From the NCBI GenBank assembly GCA_015061055.1, contig SUXH01000014.1, positions 1 to 60,637 on the forward strand: a stretch of 60,637 nt of DNA, in the 5' to 3' direction. Source of the DNA: Bacteroidales bacterium. Its GTDB lineage: Bacteria; Bacteroidota; Bacteroidia; Bacteroidales; Muribaculaceae. Numbering within the stretch: position 1 is the first letter of the stretch; every line of letters begins with the position of its first letter. The notes beneath the pieces are model-generated. The model was not told the DNA's origin and searched no databases. It was given only the letters and a program-made list of their open reading frames with translations. Below are positions 8,441-17,116 of the stretch, piece by piece. Position numbers and translations under genes: made by a program.

Positions 8441-8526
8441 TTGCTCTGTGATAGAGCAAAATTTTATTAAAAATGCTCACAAAGGGAGCAAAATTTCACT
8501 AAAATTGCTCTGTGATAGAGCAAAAT
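8441..8526. repeat. Three short palindromic repeats (GCTC...GAGCAAAATT)
   Basis: Three units with a 31-32 bp period: GCTCTGTGATAGAGC at 8443-8457, a variant GCTCACAAAGGGAGC at about 8475-8489, and GCTCTGTGATAGAGC again at about 8506-8520. Each is followed by AAAATT. The outer two are identical 4-bp-arm dyads. The last unit ends a few bases before the TATATTTG box at 8530, so a bound protein could cover the -33 region of the EFR1 gene. No matching regulator gene is adjacent. Confidence 0.6.
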
Positions 8527-8529
8527 TGC

Positions 8530-8537
8530 TATATTTG
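8530..8537 (+). promoter_or_regulatory. -7 box (TATATTTG) for the EFR1 gene
   Basis: TATATTTG fits TAnnTTTG and lies directly after the third palindromic repeat, 63 bp before the ATG at 8601. Confidence 0.45.
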
Positions 8538-8600
8538 TTATATCTTTTTATATATAAAATTCCGGTTTTTTTGTTACTTATGTATATAAATGATTGATTT

Positions 8601-9362
8601 ATGATATTTTATTTTTCGGGAACAGGAAACAGCCGTTGGGTAGCTGAACAGTTGTCGCAGAAACTTGATGACAGGCTTGTGCCTATATCGGAGGCGATGG
8701 TTGCAGGTAAGTATTCTTTTTCGCTTACCGATGGAGAATCGGTGGGCTTCGTGTTTCCCACTTATTCGTGGGGGCCTGCCCCTGTGATGGTGGAGTTTAT
8801 CAAGCGGATGGAGTTGCGTGGCTACGACGACAATACTTTTTGTTATATGGTTACTACTTGCGGCGATGATGTGGGGCTGTCGGTGGCGATGTGGCAAGAG
8901 GCTCTTGGCGATATCAAGGGGTGTGCCGCCTATTCGGTTCAGATGCCAAACAACTATATACTATTGCCCGGGTTTGATGTGGATTGCAAAGAACTTGAAG
9001 AGCGCAAAAAGGCTGCTGCAGTGAAACAAGTGGAACATATAGCTCATCACCTTAAGCGCAAACGCTATGCAGTAGATGTGGTGGAAGGTTCGTGGGCTTG
9101 GGTGAAGTCGCGTATTATCTATCCTTGGTTTAAGCGATATAGTATGACCGACAAGAAATTTGTAGTCGATGCGGAGCGTTGCACTCACTGCGGAGCGTGC
9201 GTGAAGAATTGCCCTATGCAGAACATAACGCTGAAAACGGGTGAATTACCTAAGTGGAATGGTCGATGTGCTATGTGTCTTGCGTGCATACATCGTTGCC
9301 CTGTGCGAGCTATCGATTATGCTCGTGCCACTCAGAAAAAAGGTCGTTATTTTTTTAAGTAA
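8601..9362 (+). CDS. EFR1-type flavodoxin-ferredoxin fusion
   Basis: 253 residues. The N-terminal flavodoxin-like half starts with FYFSGTGNSRWVAEQL, the FMN-phosphate loop, and runs to about residue 165. The C-terminal half holds two 4Fe-4S motifs, CTHCGACVKNCP and CAMCLACIHRCP. The family is predicted to pass electrons between the flavin and the clusters in the cytoplasm; partners are unknown. The gene stands alone between the palindromic repeats and a hairpin at 9417. Confidence 0.9.
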   Translation: MIFYFSGTGNSRWVAEQLSQKLDDRLVPISEAMVAGKYSFSLTDGESVGFVFPTYSWGPAPVMVEFIKRMELRGYDDNTFCYMVTTCGDDVGLSVAMWQEALGDIKGCAAYSVQMPNNYILLPGFDVDCKELEERKKAAAVKQVEHIAHHLKRKRYAVDVVEGSWAWVKSRIIYPWFKRYSMTDKKFVVDAERCTHCGACVKNCPMQNITLKTGELPKWNGRCAMCLACIHRCPVRAIDYARATQKKGRYFFK

Positions 9363-9416
9363 TCTATTCGGATGATTTAGAATAATAGGAATCGGATTTT
9401 GTGATGCAATAATGGA

Positions 9417-9450
9417 CAGGTGTTCGGAAACGAACACCTGTTTTTGTTTT
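9417..9450 (+). terminator. Perfect 10-bp hairpin with GAAA loop and T-run
   Basis: CAGGTGTTCG (9417-9426), loop GAAA, CGAACACCTG (9431-9440), then TTTTTGTTTT. This fits a strong intrinsic terminator for the EFR1 gene. As DNA it is also a perfect dyad 43 bp upstream of the sigma-54 promoter, so it could double as a binding site for the NtrC-type regulator. Confidence 0.8.
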
Positions 9451-9480
9451 GTTAGTGCTGAGAATCAGAAAGTTATTGAT

Positions 9481-9498
9481 TTGGCACGAGGATTGCGA
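9481..9498 (+). promoter_or_regulatory. Sigma-54 promoter of the exporter operon
   Basis: TTGGCACGAGGATTGCGA matches the consensus YTGGCACGrNNNTTGCW almost completely. The invariant GG (9483-9484) and GC (9495-9496) are exactly 10 bases apart. The predicted start of transcription near 9508 leaves about 20 bases before the ATG at 9529. The operon it heads encodes an NtrC-family activator, which supports the call. Confidence 0.8.
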
Positions 9499-9528
9499 AT
9501 AATATGGCGTAAACGAAAAATTTTTATA

Positions 9529-10773
9529 ATGGATAGAGAAATTCCTAAAGAGATCAGAGAAAAAGAACGTCGCAAGACGATAGCCAAGTGTGTGGGTGTT
9601 GCCTCTGTTGCAGTGGCAGTGATAATAAGTGCTATTGTTTTGATGCAGGACTCTGTTGATGCCGAGGACTTGACGTTTTGTACGGTCGATGTAGGCGATA
9701 TTGAGGCCACTGTGAATGGTTCGGGAAAACTGATGCCTGCATTTGAACAGGTAATAACTTCACCTATCAGTTCACGTATCGTTGAGGTGTATTGTAAGGC
9801 AGGCGATGAGGTGGAACAAGGTGCGCCTTTGTTGAAATTGGATTTGCTGTCGGCACAGACCGATTATGATAAGCTTGTTGATAAAGCAGAGATGAAAAAA
9901 CTCGAACTTGAGCAGAATCGAATGAACAATCGTACTTACTTGAGTGATTTGCAAATGCGTATAAAGGTTGCTGAAATGAGTTATAACCGACTTGAGATGG
10001 AACTTCGTAATGAGCAATATCTTGATAGCATAGGAAGCGGCACTACCGACAAAGTGCGTGAAGCCGATTTTTCTTGCCAATCAAAAAAGTTGGAACTTGA
10101 ACAATTACGCACGCAGTATGAAAACGAGAAGCAAGTGCGTGAGGCGAGCCATCAAATGAAGGAACTTGAGTTGTCAATGTTAAACAAGGAACTTGCAGAA
10201 ATGCGTCGTATGCTAAATGATGCACAAATACGTTCTCCTTATCAAGCTACACTAACTTTTATTTCCAATCAAATTGGTGCGCAGGTGGCACAAGGCAGTC
10301 AGGTGGCTATTATTGCCGATCTGAAGCACTTTAAGGTTGATGGCGAGATAGCCGAGATGTATGCAAGCCGAGTGAAAGTAGGAAATTCTGCTCGTGTGCG
10401 AGTGAATAATATAGAATATAAAGGTGTGGTGAGCAATGTGGAGCCAACGGCAAAAAATGGTATGACAGCATTCTCAGTCCAACTTGACAACAATACTGAC
10501 ACGCAATTTCGTTCTGGTTTAAGGGCAGATGTATATGCCTCTACGGGAGTGTGCAATAGTGTTAAGCGTATTAAGAATGGCTCTTTCTTTAAAGAACCCG
10601 GAATATATATGCTATATGTGCGTAGAGGCGATGAACTTGTGTATCGCAGAGTACAACTCGGGGTGAGCAACTATGATTATATCGAGGTCGTCGGCGGGCT
10701 TGAAACCGGAGATGAAGTGGTAATAAGCGATATGAGTGCATATAAGTGTGAGAAATTGAAAATAAAAAACTGA
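9529..10773 (+). CDS. Periplasmic adaptor (HlyD/MacA-like membrane fusion protein)
   Basis: 414 residues from the ATG at 9529. A longer frame from 9412 would start inside the terminator hairpin and before the sigma-54 promoter, so it is rejected. A single membrane helix (about 20-40) is followed by a lipoyl-like half motif (GSGKLMP, IVEVYCKAGDEVEQGAPLLKL), a long coiled-coil hairpin (about 105-235), the second lipoyl half and a beta-barrel (about 245-345). It would link the inner-membrane ABC permeases to TolC across the periplasm. It is the first gene of the unit. Confidence 0.9.
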   Translation: MDREIPKEIREKERRKTIAKCVGVASVAVAVIISAIVLMQDSVDAEDLTFCTVDVGDIEATVNGSGKLMPAFEQVITSPISSRIVEVYCKAGDEVEQGAPLLKLDLLSAQTDYDKLVDKAEMKKLELEQNRMNNRTYLSDLQMRIKVAEMSYNRLEMELRNEQYLDSIGSGTTDKVREADFSCQSKKLELEQLRTQYENEKQVREASHQMKELELSMLNKELAEMRRMLNDAQIRSPYQATLTFISNQIGAQVAQGSQVAIIADLKHFKVDGEIAEMYASRVKVGNSARVRVNNIEYKGVVSNVEPTAKNGMTAFSVQLDNNTDTQFRSGLRADVYASTGVCNSVKRIKNGSFFKEPGIYMLYVRRGDELVYRRVQLGVSNYDYIEVVGGLETGDEVVISDMSAYKCEKLKIKN

Positions 10774-10827
10774 AAACTTTAGCGCGTTGAGGTAACAGAA
10801 AAAATAAAATCATTAATCTTAAAAGAT

Positions 10828-11499
10828 ATGAATGTAATTAAACTTACCGGTATCAATAAGATATACCGTACTGAAGAGATTGAGACTCAGGCTCTTGAAA
10901 ACGTAAACATTGAGGTTAAGAAGGGTGAATTTCTTAGTGTTATGGGACCTTCGGGTTGTGGCAAATCCACGTTGCTCAATATTATCGGGCTTCTTGACTT
11001 GCCTACCGGTGGCACAGTGGAAATATGTGGCAAGCAAGCCGAGAATATGAAGGAAAACGACTTAGCTCGTTTCCGTAACGAGAAACTTGGTTTTGTGTTC
11101 CAAAGTTTTCACTTGATAAATTCTTTGAGTGTGATAGACAATGTGATGATTCCATTGCTATATCGCAATATGAGTGGTGGCGAACGTACTCGCCTTGCTA
11201 AAGAGGTACTTGAAAAGGTGGGATTGAGCCACCGATTGAACCACAAACCTGCACAACTTTCGGGTGGGCAATGCCAACGTGTGGCAATAGCTCGTGCCAT
11301 TGTGGGAAATCCTGAGATTATACTTGCCGATGAGCCTTGTGGTAATCTTGATTCAAAAATGGGTGCAGAGATTATGGAACTGCTTCAAAGGTTGAACAAG
11401 GAAGATGGGAAAACTATCGTAATGGTAACCCACAACGAGGAACAAGCCCGACAAACCGATAGAGTTGTGAGATTCTTCGATGGCAGGCAGGTTTTTTAA
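10828..11499 (+). CDS. ABC transporter ATPase, MacB/LolD type
   Basis: 223 residues. Walker [10 protein letters not shown] (40-48), Q-loop FVFQSFHL, signature LSGGQ (144-148), Walker B IILADEP (164-170) and H-loop VMVTHN are all present. The usual DEPTGNLD reads DEPCGNLD, a mild change. It is a stand-alone nucleotide-binding subunit; the two FtsX-type permeases are encoded separately downstream. It powers the tripartite exporter. Confidence 0.93.
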   Translation: MNVIKLTGINKIYRTEEIETQALENVNIEVKKGEFLSVMGPSGCGKSTLLNIIGLLDLPTGGTVEICGKQAENMKENDLARFRNEKLGFVFQSFHLINSLSVIDNVMIPLLYRNMSGGERTRLAKEVLEKVGLSHRLNHKPAQLSGGQCQRVAIARAIVGNPEIILADEPCGNLDSKMGAEIMELLQRLNKEDGKTIVMVTHNEEQARQTDRVVRFFDGRQVF

Positions 11500-11534
11500 G
11501 TGAGGAGTGAGAACTTGGGAGTTAAGAGTGTTTT

Positions 11535-13007
11535 ATGAGAAAATGTTTTGTGATTATATTATTGGTTTTTCAGATGTTCACTGTGTGGGCTGATGAAGTG
11601 CGCAAAATCACCCTTGACGAAGCAATATTGCTCGCTCGCACAAAAAGTGTAGATGCAGCAGTGGTTCTCAATGAGTTGAGGTCGGCTTATTGGGAATATC
11701 GCTCTTATAGGGCAAATTTGCTTCCCGAAGTGAATTTCAGCGCAACATTACCAAGTTATAATAAGAGTTATAGCGCTTACCAACAGAGCGATGGTTCCTA
11801 TACTTTTGTACGCAACAACAATATCGGGTTGAGCGGAGAATTGTCGATTACCCAAAATATTTGGCTTACCGGAGGTACTCTTTCGCTTAATTCGTCGCTT
11901 GATTTCTTGCGGCAGATGGACGGCAATATCGGGAATCGATATATGAGTGTGCCTGTAGCATTAACACTTAATCAACCAATATTTGGCGTGAACACTGTGA
12001 AGTGGAATCGAAAGATTGAACCACTTCGTTACACAGAGGCAAAAGCGAAATTTTTGAGTGAAACCGAGGAGGTTGCAATGCTTGCGGTGCAATATTTCTT
12101 CAATTTGCTTTCGGCTCGTGAAGAATTGGCGATTTCAAAGCAAAATCTTGCGAATGCCGAGAAACTCTATGAGGTGGCACAAGCAAAGCGCAAAATGGGA
12201 CAGATAAGCGAAAACGATTTGTTGCAGATTGAGCTTAATATGCTTACTGCACGCCAATCGCTTACCACCAACGAGAGTACAACGCAGAATGCAATGTTTC
12301 AACTTCGTTCGTTTCTCGATATTGAAGAAAATGTGGAGATAGAGCCTCTTATACCCGAAGAAATAAGACTTGGAGAGGTGAATTATAACGAAGTCCGTTC
12401 AAAGGCTATGTGCAACAATGCACATGCAAAGAATATCCAACGCCGACAACTCGAAGCCGATTATGCTGTGGCCAAAGCCAAAGGAAATATGCGAAAAGTA
12501 AATCTATTTGCTCAAATAGGTTACACAGGTACGAATAATATGCTAAAAGATGCTTATCGAGGACTGAAAGATAATCAAGTGGTGGAAGTGGGAATTTCAA
12601 TTCCTCTAATCGACTGGGGAAAGCGAAAAGGACAAGTGAAAGTGGCTGAGAGTAATCGTGAAGTGGTGCAAAGTCGATTGAAAAAAGAGTCAATAGACTT
12701 TTATCAAAATCTGTTTATCCTTGTGGAGCGCTTCAATAACCAGCGAGAGCAATTGGAACTTGCTCAGCGTGCCGATGAGATTGCACAACGACGCTACAAC
12801 ACCAATGTGCAAACGTTTATGATTGGTAAAATCTCGACGCTCGACCTAAACGACTCACAAGAGAATAAAGACTCGGCTCGTGCCGAATATATTAATGCTC
12901 TATTCTATTATTGGTACTATTATTACCAGCTTCGTAGCATCACTCTTTGGGATTTTGCCGGCAACATTTCAATAAATGCCGATTTTGAAAGAATAGTGAA
13001 AAATTAA
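11535..13007 (+). CDS. TolC-family outer-membrane channel protein
   Basis: 490 residues with a signal peptide (about 1-19, ending VWAD) and the TolC layout: two repeats of long helices (around 150-260 and 340-450) with outer-membrane strands between them (such as ELSITQNIWLTGGTLSLNSS and VVEVGISIPLIDWGKRKGQV). Lying between the ATPase and the permeases, it supplies the outer-membrane exit of the exporter. Confidence 0.9.
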   Translation: MRKCFVIILLVFQMFTVWADEVRKITLDEAILLARTKSVDAAVVLNELRSAYWEYRSYRANLLPEVNFSATLPSYNKSYSAYQQSDGSYTFVRNNNIGLSGELSITQNIWLTGGTLSLNSSLDFLRQMDGNIGNRYMSVPVALTLNQPIFGVNTVKWNRKIEPLRYTEAKAKFLSETEEVAMLAVQYFFNLLSAREELAISKQNLANAEKLYEVAQAKRKMGQISENDLLQIELNMLTARQSLTTNESTTQNAMFQLRSFLDIEENVEIEPLIPEEIRLGEVNYNEVRSKAMCNNAHAKNIQRRQLEADYAVAKAKGNMRKVNLFAQIGYTGTNNMLKDAYRGLKDNQVVEVGISIPLIDWGKRKGQVKVAESNREVVQSRLKKESIDFYQNLFILVERFNNQREQLELAQRADEIAQRRYNTNVQTFMIGKISTLDLNDSQENKDSARAEYINALFYYWYYYYQLRSITLWDFAGNISINADFERIVKN

Positions 13008-13059
13008 GAAATAGAGAGAATAATTGAAAATTGATAATTCATTAAATGAATGAAATTTT

Positions 13060-14358
13060 ATGTTGAAGTTATATTTTAAACAAGCTATTGAGCTGATGAG
13101 GCAGAATAAGCTTTTTACGGGGATTTACATCTTCGGTACGGCTCTTGCGATAGCATCTACCACTATACTTGCTGTGGTAATCTATTTTGATATGGCGCCT
13201 ATTTATCCCGATACAAATCGTGCGAATGTGTATTATATGAATAATAGTGCATTCAAGGAAAAAAATGAAAAATCGCAATATATATCAGGATATTCTTATA
13301 AGGCTGTGAACGAATGGTTCTATACACTCAAGAATGCGAAGGTCGTGTCGGCTGAATTGGGAAGTGGCAGAAATGTTTCAGTGAAGCATAATTATAAGAA
13401 TTATGAATTTCGCGGAGTATTCACCGATGTGAATTTCTTTGATGTTTACAATTATCGTTTTATAACCGGTGCTCCGTTTACAAAAGCTGATTTTGACGGT
13501 GAGATAAAGAAGGTTGTGATTTCGGATAATGTTGCTCGAGAATTATATGGCACAGTAAGCAATTCAGTCGGAAAGACTGTGAAAATAGGTTATGAAGACT
13601 ATACTGTGTGTGGTGTGATCGAAAAGCCAAGCGTGATAGCGGGAGAATCATTTGCTGAAGTTATAGCACCTTATACAACACATGAAAGCTATAGGTTTGA
13701 ACTGAATGGGCTTGCTTATGTGGGCAGTTATTACTTAAGATTTGTGGTGGAAGATGATAATCAAGCAGAGGCTTTGCGAGCTGAGATAGTGGATATATTC
13801 CATCGTTTTAGTAATTCAAATCCCGATTGGAATGTAAATTTTCAATATCTGCATTTAAATTCGGCTACTCGCAACTCACGAAAGTTGGATGGTTGGGACG
13901 AGTTTCATAAATCAGCAGGAGGTATGTTGCTTCTTATCGGAGTGTTTATTCTGTTGTTGATACCTGCACTGAACCTTAGTGGAATGATTTCGAGCCGTAT
14001 GGAAATGCGTAAATTGGAAATGGGTGTACGTAAGTCATTTGGCGCTACTCGAGGTTCTCTGTTGAAACAAGTGATGTGGGAAAATCTAATTCTCACCATA
14101 ATAGGCGGACTTGTGGGAGTAATACTATGTTGGGTGATTATATATGGTTGTAAAGATTATCTGATGATAGCATTTATCGGAGAGAATGCAAGTGTAGCAG
14201 GTGTCGATATCGATATAACTGCCGAGATGATATTTGCGCCTGCTGTATACATCTTTTCGTTAGGGGCTTGTGTCGTACTTAATGTGATGAGTGCATATAT
14301 CCCTGCAAAAAGAGCATTAAGCCGTCCTGTAGTAGAAATGTTGAACGATAAAAAGTGA
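13060..14358 (+). CDS. ABC exporter permease 1 (FtsX/MacB_PCD type)
   Basis: 432 residues. One N-terminal membrane helix (about 18-42), a large periplasmic domain (about 45-280) with the VVISDNVARELYG motif common in MacB-like proteins, and three C-terminal helices (about 287-307, 338-362, 392-415). The cytoplasmic EMRKLEMGVRKSFGATRG stretch contacts the ATPase in this family. It is followed after 9 bp by a paralogue, so the pump is probably a heterodimer. Confidence 0.9.
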   Translation: MLKLYFKQAIELMRQNKLFTGIYIFGTALAIASTTILAVVIYFDMAPIYPDTNRANVYYMNNSAFKEKNEKSQYISGYSYKAVNEWFYTLKNAKVVSAELGSGRNVSVKHNYKNYEFRGVFTDVNFFDVYNYRFITGAPFTKADFDGEIKKVVISDNVARELYGTVSNSVGKTVKIGYEDYTVCGVIEKPSVIAGESFAEVIAPYTTHESYRFELNGLAYVGSYYLRFVVEDDNQAEALRAEIVDIFHRFSNSNPDWNVNFQYLHLNSATRNSRKLDGWDEFHKSAGGMLLLIGVFILLLIPALNLSGMISSRMEMRKLEMGVRKSFGATRGSLLKQVMWENLILTIIGGLVGVILCWVIIYGCKDYLMIAFIGENASVAGVDIDITAEMIFAPAVYIFSLGACVVLNVMSAYIPAKRALSRPVVEMLNDKK

Positions 14359-14367
14359 AAAAGAGTT

Positions 14368-15687
14368 ATGTGGAAGATTATATTTCAAAATTTATGGAGT
14401 AGACGCAAAAAGAATGGGTGGATATTTGCCGAACTCATTATAGTGTCGATGATATTATGGGTGTTGCTTGATGTGAGTGCTGTGTATCTATATAATAAAC
14501 TACTTCCTTTGGGTTATGATGCCGACAGATTGTGTGTTGTATCGATGACAACCTACTCAGAAAAAGATCCAATATATCAAAAAGAATATGCAACCGATGA
14601 TGCTTGTGTGGAAAGTATGGATCTTATAATGCGAAAGGTGAAAGGTTATAAGGGCGTGGAAAATGCTACTTATGTGTTCTCTTCTTGGCAATATATTGGA
14701 GCAAACAGTAATCAAACGTACAGTTTCAGGTCGGGAAATATTGCAGTGGATTCTTTAGTGAAACAGATCGATGTGTTAAGATTTCACGCAAATACCAATT
14801 TTTTTGAAACCTACGGAATGGAAACAGTTGAGGGAAGTCCGTCGCCCGAAGAATTGTCAAAACTAAACTTTTCGTGGAAAGATGTAGTGATAACAGCCGA
14901 TGTAGCTCGTCGTTTCTTTGGTGATGAGAAAAATGCAGTGGGTAAACAAATTTATTTTCAGAATTGGAAGAAAGATACAATATGGTGTCCTGTGAGAGCT
15001 GTACTTAAAGATGTGCATTACCAAACATATCGCCCTTCTTACTCACTTGTGTTCCGTCCGCAAGACAAACCGGAGCTATATACCCATTGCAAGGTGATGA
15101 TAAGGGTGAAAACCGGTGTGGACGTGGACGAATTTATCAATGGATTTGACGAGTTTATGAACAAGGAACTATCTGTAGGCAACTATTATGCCGAAAGAAT
15201 TGACTCAATGAAAAATATGCAAAGAACGAGTGAAAGATCATATTTTACAATAAATAATATCACACTTATTCTTACTTTGTTCTTCTTGATTAATCTTTGT
15301 CTTGGTGTGGTGGGAACATTCTGGCTTCAAACTCGTAACAGAGTGGAAGAAATGGGTGTATTGCGCACATTTGGGGCTACGCGATGGTGTATCAGAACAA
15401 TGCTACTTGGAGAGGGTTTTGTGCTTTCTACTTTGGCTGTGATAATAGGTTGCTTGCTGTATCTGCAAATAGCATTGCACACAACATTTTTAGGAACAAC
15501 TTTGGGGATGTTTTACGATGAAGGCATAAATATGATCGACAATTGGGTTCTTCATTTTGGCGAGCATTTCGCTATAATTTCACTATTGTGTTATGTGGTG
15601 ATACTTGTTACTGTGTTGATAGGAATCTATCTGCCGGCAAGAAATATCAGCAATGTAAATCCGATAGATGCGTTAAGAGATAATTGA
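14368..15687 (+). CDS. ABC exporter permease 2 (FtsX/MacB_PCD type)
   Basis: 439 residues with the same topology as permease 1: one N-terminal helix (about 18-42), a periplasmic domain with VVITADVARRFFGDEKNAVG, and three C-terminal helices (about 295-318, 348-370, 400-425). The coupling motif NRVEEMGVLRTFGATRW is clear. It ends with NPIDALRDN, typical of the family. It is the last pump gene before the inverted repeat at 15705. Confidence 0.9.
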   Translation: MWKIIFQNLWSRRKKNGWIFAELIIVSMILWVLLDVSAVYLYNKLLPLGYDADRLCVVSMTTYSEKDPIYQKEYATDDACVESMDLIMRKVKGYKGVENATYVFSSWQYIGANSNQTYSFRSGNIAVDSLVKQIDVLRFHANTNFFETYGMETVEGSPSPEELSKLNFSWKDVVITADVARRFFGDEKNAVGKQIYFQNWKKDTIWCPVRAVLKDVHYQTYRPSYSLVFRPQDKPELYTHCKVMIRVKTGVDVDEFINGFDEFMNKELSVGNYYAERIDSMKNMQRTSERSYFTINNITLILTLFFLINLCLGVVGTFWLQTRNRVEEMGVLRTFGATRWCIRTMLLGEGFVLSTLAVIIGCLLYLQIALHTTFLGTTLGMFYDEGINMIDNWVLHFGEHFAIISLLCYVVILVTVLIGIYLPARNISNVNPIDALRDN

Positions 15688-15704
15688 TAATTAAAAAAGG
15701 AGAG

Positions 15705-15744
15705 TTGAGAATGGGGTAAAATTAATCTAATTTTCCATTCTCAA
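15705..15744. repeat. 17-bp inverted repeat between pump and regulator genes
   Basis: TTGAGAATGG-GGT-AAAATTA (15705-15724) pairs with TAATTTTCCATTCTCAA (15728-15744), with only the GGT bulge unpaired. It follows the permease stop and precedes the -7 box at 15761. It could partly terminate the pump transcript or act as an operator on the regulator genes. Confidence 0.6.
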
Positions 15745-15760
15745 TTCTCAAATTTTACCA

Positions 15761-15768
15761 TATCTTTG
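15761..15768 (+). promoter_or_regulatory. -7 box (TATCTTTG) directly before the regulator start
   Basis: TATCTTTG ends 4 bases before the ATG at 15773. Transcription from this box would begin at or just after the start codon, implying a leaderless transcript. The receiver domain begins right at this ATG, so a later start is unlikely. Confidence 0.55.
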
Positions 15769-15772
15769 TGTT

Positions 15773-17113
15773 ATGATATTGATTGCTGATGATGATAGGC
15801 TGATATGTGCTTCACTATCGATGCTTTTGAAGCGAATGGGATATGAAACGCAGTGTGTAAATACCCCTGCTGAGGCTATTGATGTGGTGAGGAATACCAC
15901 ACCCCAACTCATACTTATGGATATGAACTATTCTCGACTTACTTCGGGGATAGAGGGTATCACGTTGCTCAAACAAGTGAAAATATATAGTCCTGAAGTC
16001 CCTGTCATATTGATGACAGCTTGGGGGAGTATAGATCTTGCTGTTGAGGGTATGCGTGCCGGTGCATTCGACTTTATCACTAAGCCTTGGGATAATCGTG
16101 TCCTATTTCAACGTATAGAGACAGCTCTTGATATAGCAAAACCCAACGTGCCGAATGAAGATACAAACGATGGTTTTATTCGTGGTGGTATTGTGGGACG
16201 TAGCGAGGCATTGAAGCAGGCACTTAAGCTTGTGGAACGTATTGCTCCAACTAATGCACCGGTGCTGATTACCGGTGAGAGTGGTACCGGGAAGGAACTT
16301 ATAGCCGAGGCTATCCATAATAACAGTAAGCGCAGAGGAAAACCTTTCGTGAAAGTAAATCTTGGAGGGATATCGCAGTCGCTTTTTGAGAGTGAGATGT
16401 TTGGACATAAAAAGGGAGCGTTTACTAATGCTTTTGCCGATAGAATAGGGCGTTTTGATGTGGCTGATGGTGGAACCATCTTTCTCGATGAAATAGGCGA
16501 ACTCGATTTGTCGTGCCAAGTGAAACTACTTCGAGTGCTTCAAGAGCAGAAATTTGAGGTACTTGGTAGTAGTGAAACTCACAAGGTGGATATACGAGTG
16601 ATATGTGCTACTAATGCTAATCTGCCGGAAATGGTTGCCAATCATACATTCCGAGAAGATCTCCTTTATCGTATCAATCTTGTAACTATAAATGTACCTC
16701 CATTGCGAGAGCGTACAGAGGATATTCCATTACTTGTGCGACATTTCGCTGAAAAGGCGTGTAAAGAGAACGGATTGGAAATGCCCGAGTTTACTCCCGA
16801 CGTCTTTAACTATCTGAAAACTCTTCCTTTTACCGGAAATATCAGAGAGCTGAAAAATCTTGTTGAGCGCACAATTCTTGTGAGCTGTACCTCTACAATA
16901 TCGGCCGATGATTTTCGTGGTCAACAATCGGCAGCGTACACAGTAGCTCGTGAATATGATGCCACAACAATCGAAGATGTGGAACGAAATATGGTAAAAG
17001 CTGCTCTCGACAAGCATAACAATAACATATCTATGGCCGCTCGTGAACTTGGATTAAGTCGTGCCGCTCTTTACCGACGGATAGAAAAATATAAACTTCA
17101 CACTCTCGATTGA
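15773..17113 (+). CDS. NtrC-family sigma-54-dependent response regulator
   Basis: 446 residues. Receiver domain 1-118 with phospho-acceptor Asp50 (LILMD); AAA+ domain about 140-370 with Walker A GESGTGKE (168-175), Walker B TIFLDE and the sigma-54 contact loop; Fis-type helix-turn-helix at the end (MAARELGLSRAALYRRIEKY). The contact loop reads GAFTNA (215-220) rather than GAFTGA. It should activate sigma-54 promoters when phosphorylated by the kinase encoded 3 bp downstream; the promoter at 9481 is the obvious target. Confidence 0.93.
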   Translation: MILIADDDRLICASLSMLLKRMGYETQCVNTPAEAIDVVRNTTPQLILMDMNYSRLTSGIEGITLLKQVKIYSPEVPVILMTAWGSIDLAVEGMRAGAFDFITKPWDNRVLFQRIETALDIAKPNVPNEDTNDGFIRGGIVGRSEALKQALKLVERIAPTNAPVLITGESGTGKELIAEAIHNNSKRRGKPFVKVNLGGISQSLFESEMFGHKKGAFTNAFADRIGRFDVADGGTIFLDEIGELDLSCQVKLLRVLQEQKFEVLGSSETHKVDIRVICATNANLPEMVANHTFREDLLYRINLVTINVPPLRERTEDIPLLVRHFAEKACKENGLEMPEFTPDVFNYLKTLPFTGNIRELKNLVERTILVSCTSTISADDFRGQQSAAYTVAREYDATTIEDVERNMVKAALDKHNNNISMAARELGLSRAALYRRIEKYKLHTLD

Positions 17114-17116
17114 ATT

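Noticed and set aside
8441..8526. Possible CRISPR array
   Set aside because: Only three units of about 20 bp with 10-12 bp AT-rich gaps, the middle one diverged, and no cas genes. An operator array fits better.
9412..9528. Longer N-terminus for the adaptor protein
   Set aside because: The extension starts inside a terminator hairpin, lies upstream of the sigma-54 promoter and adds residues before the membrane anchor that look unlike the family.
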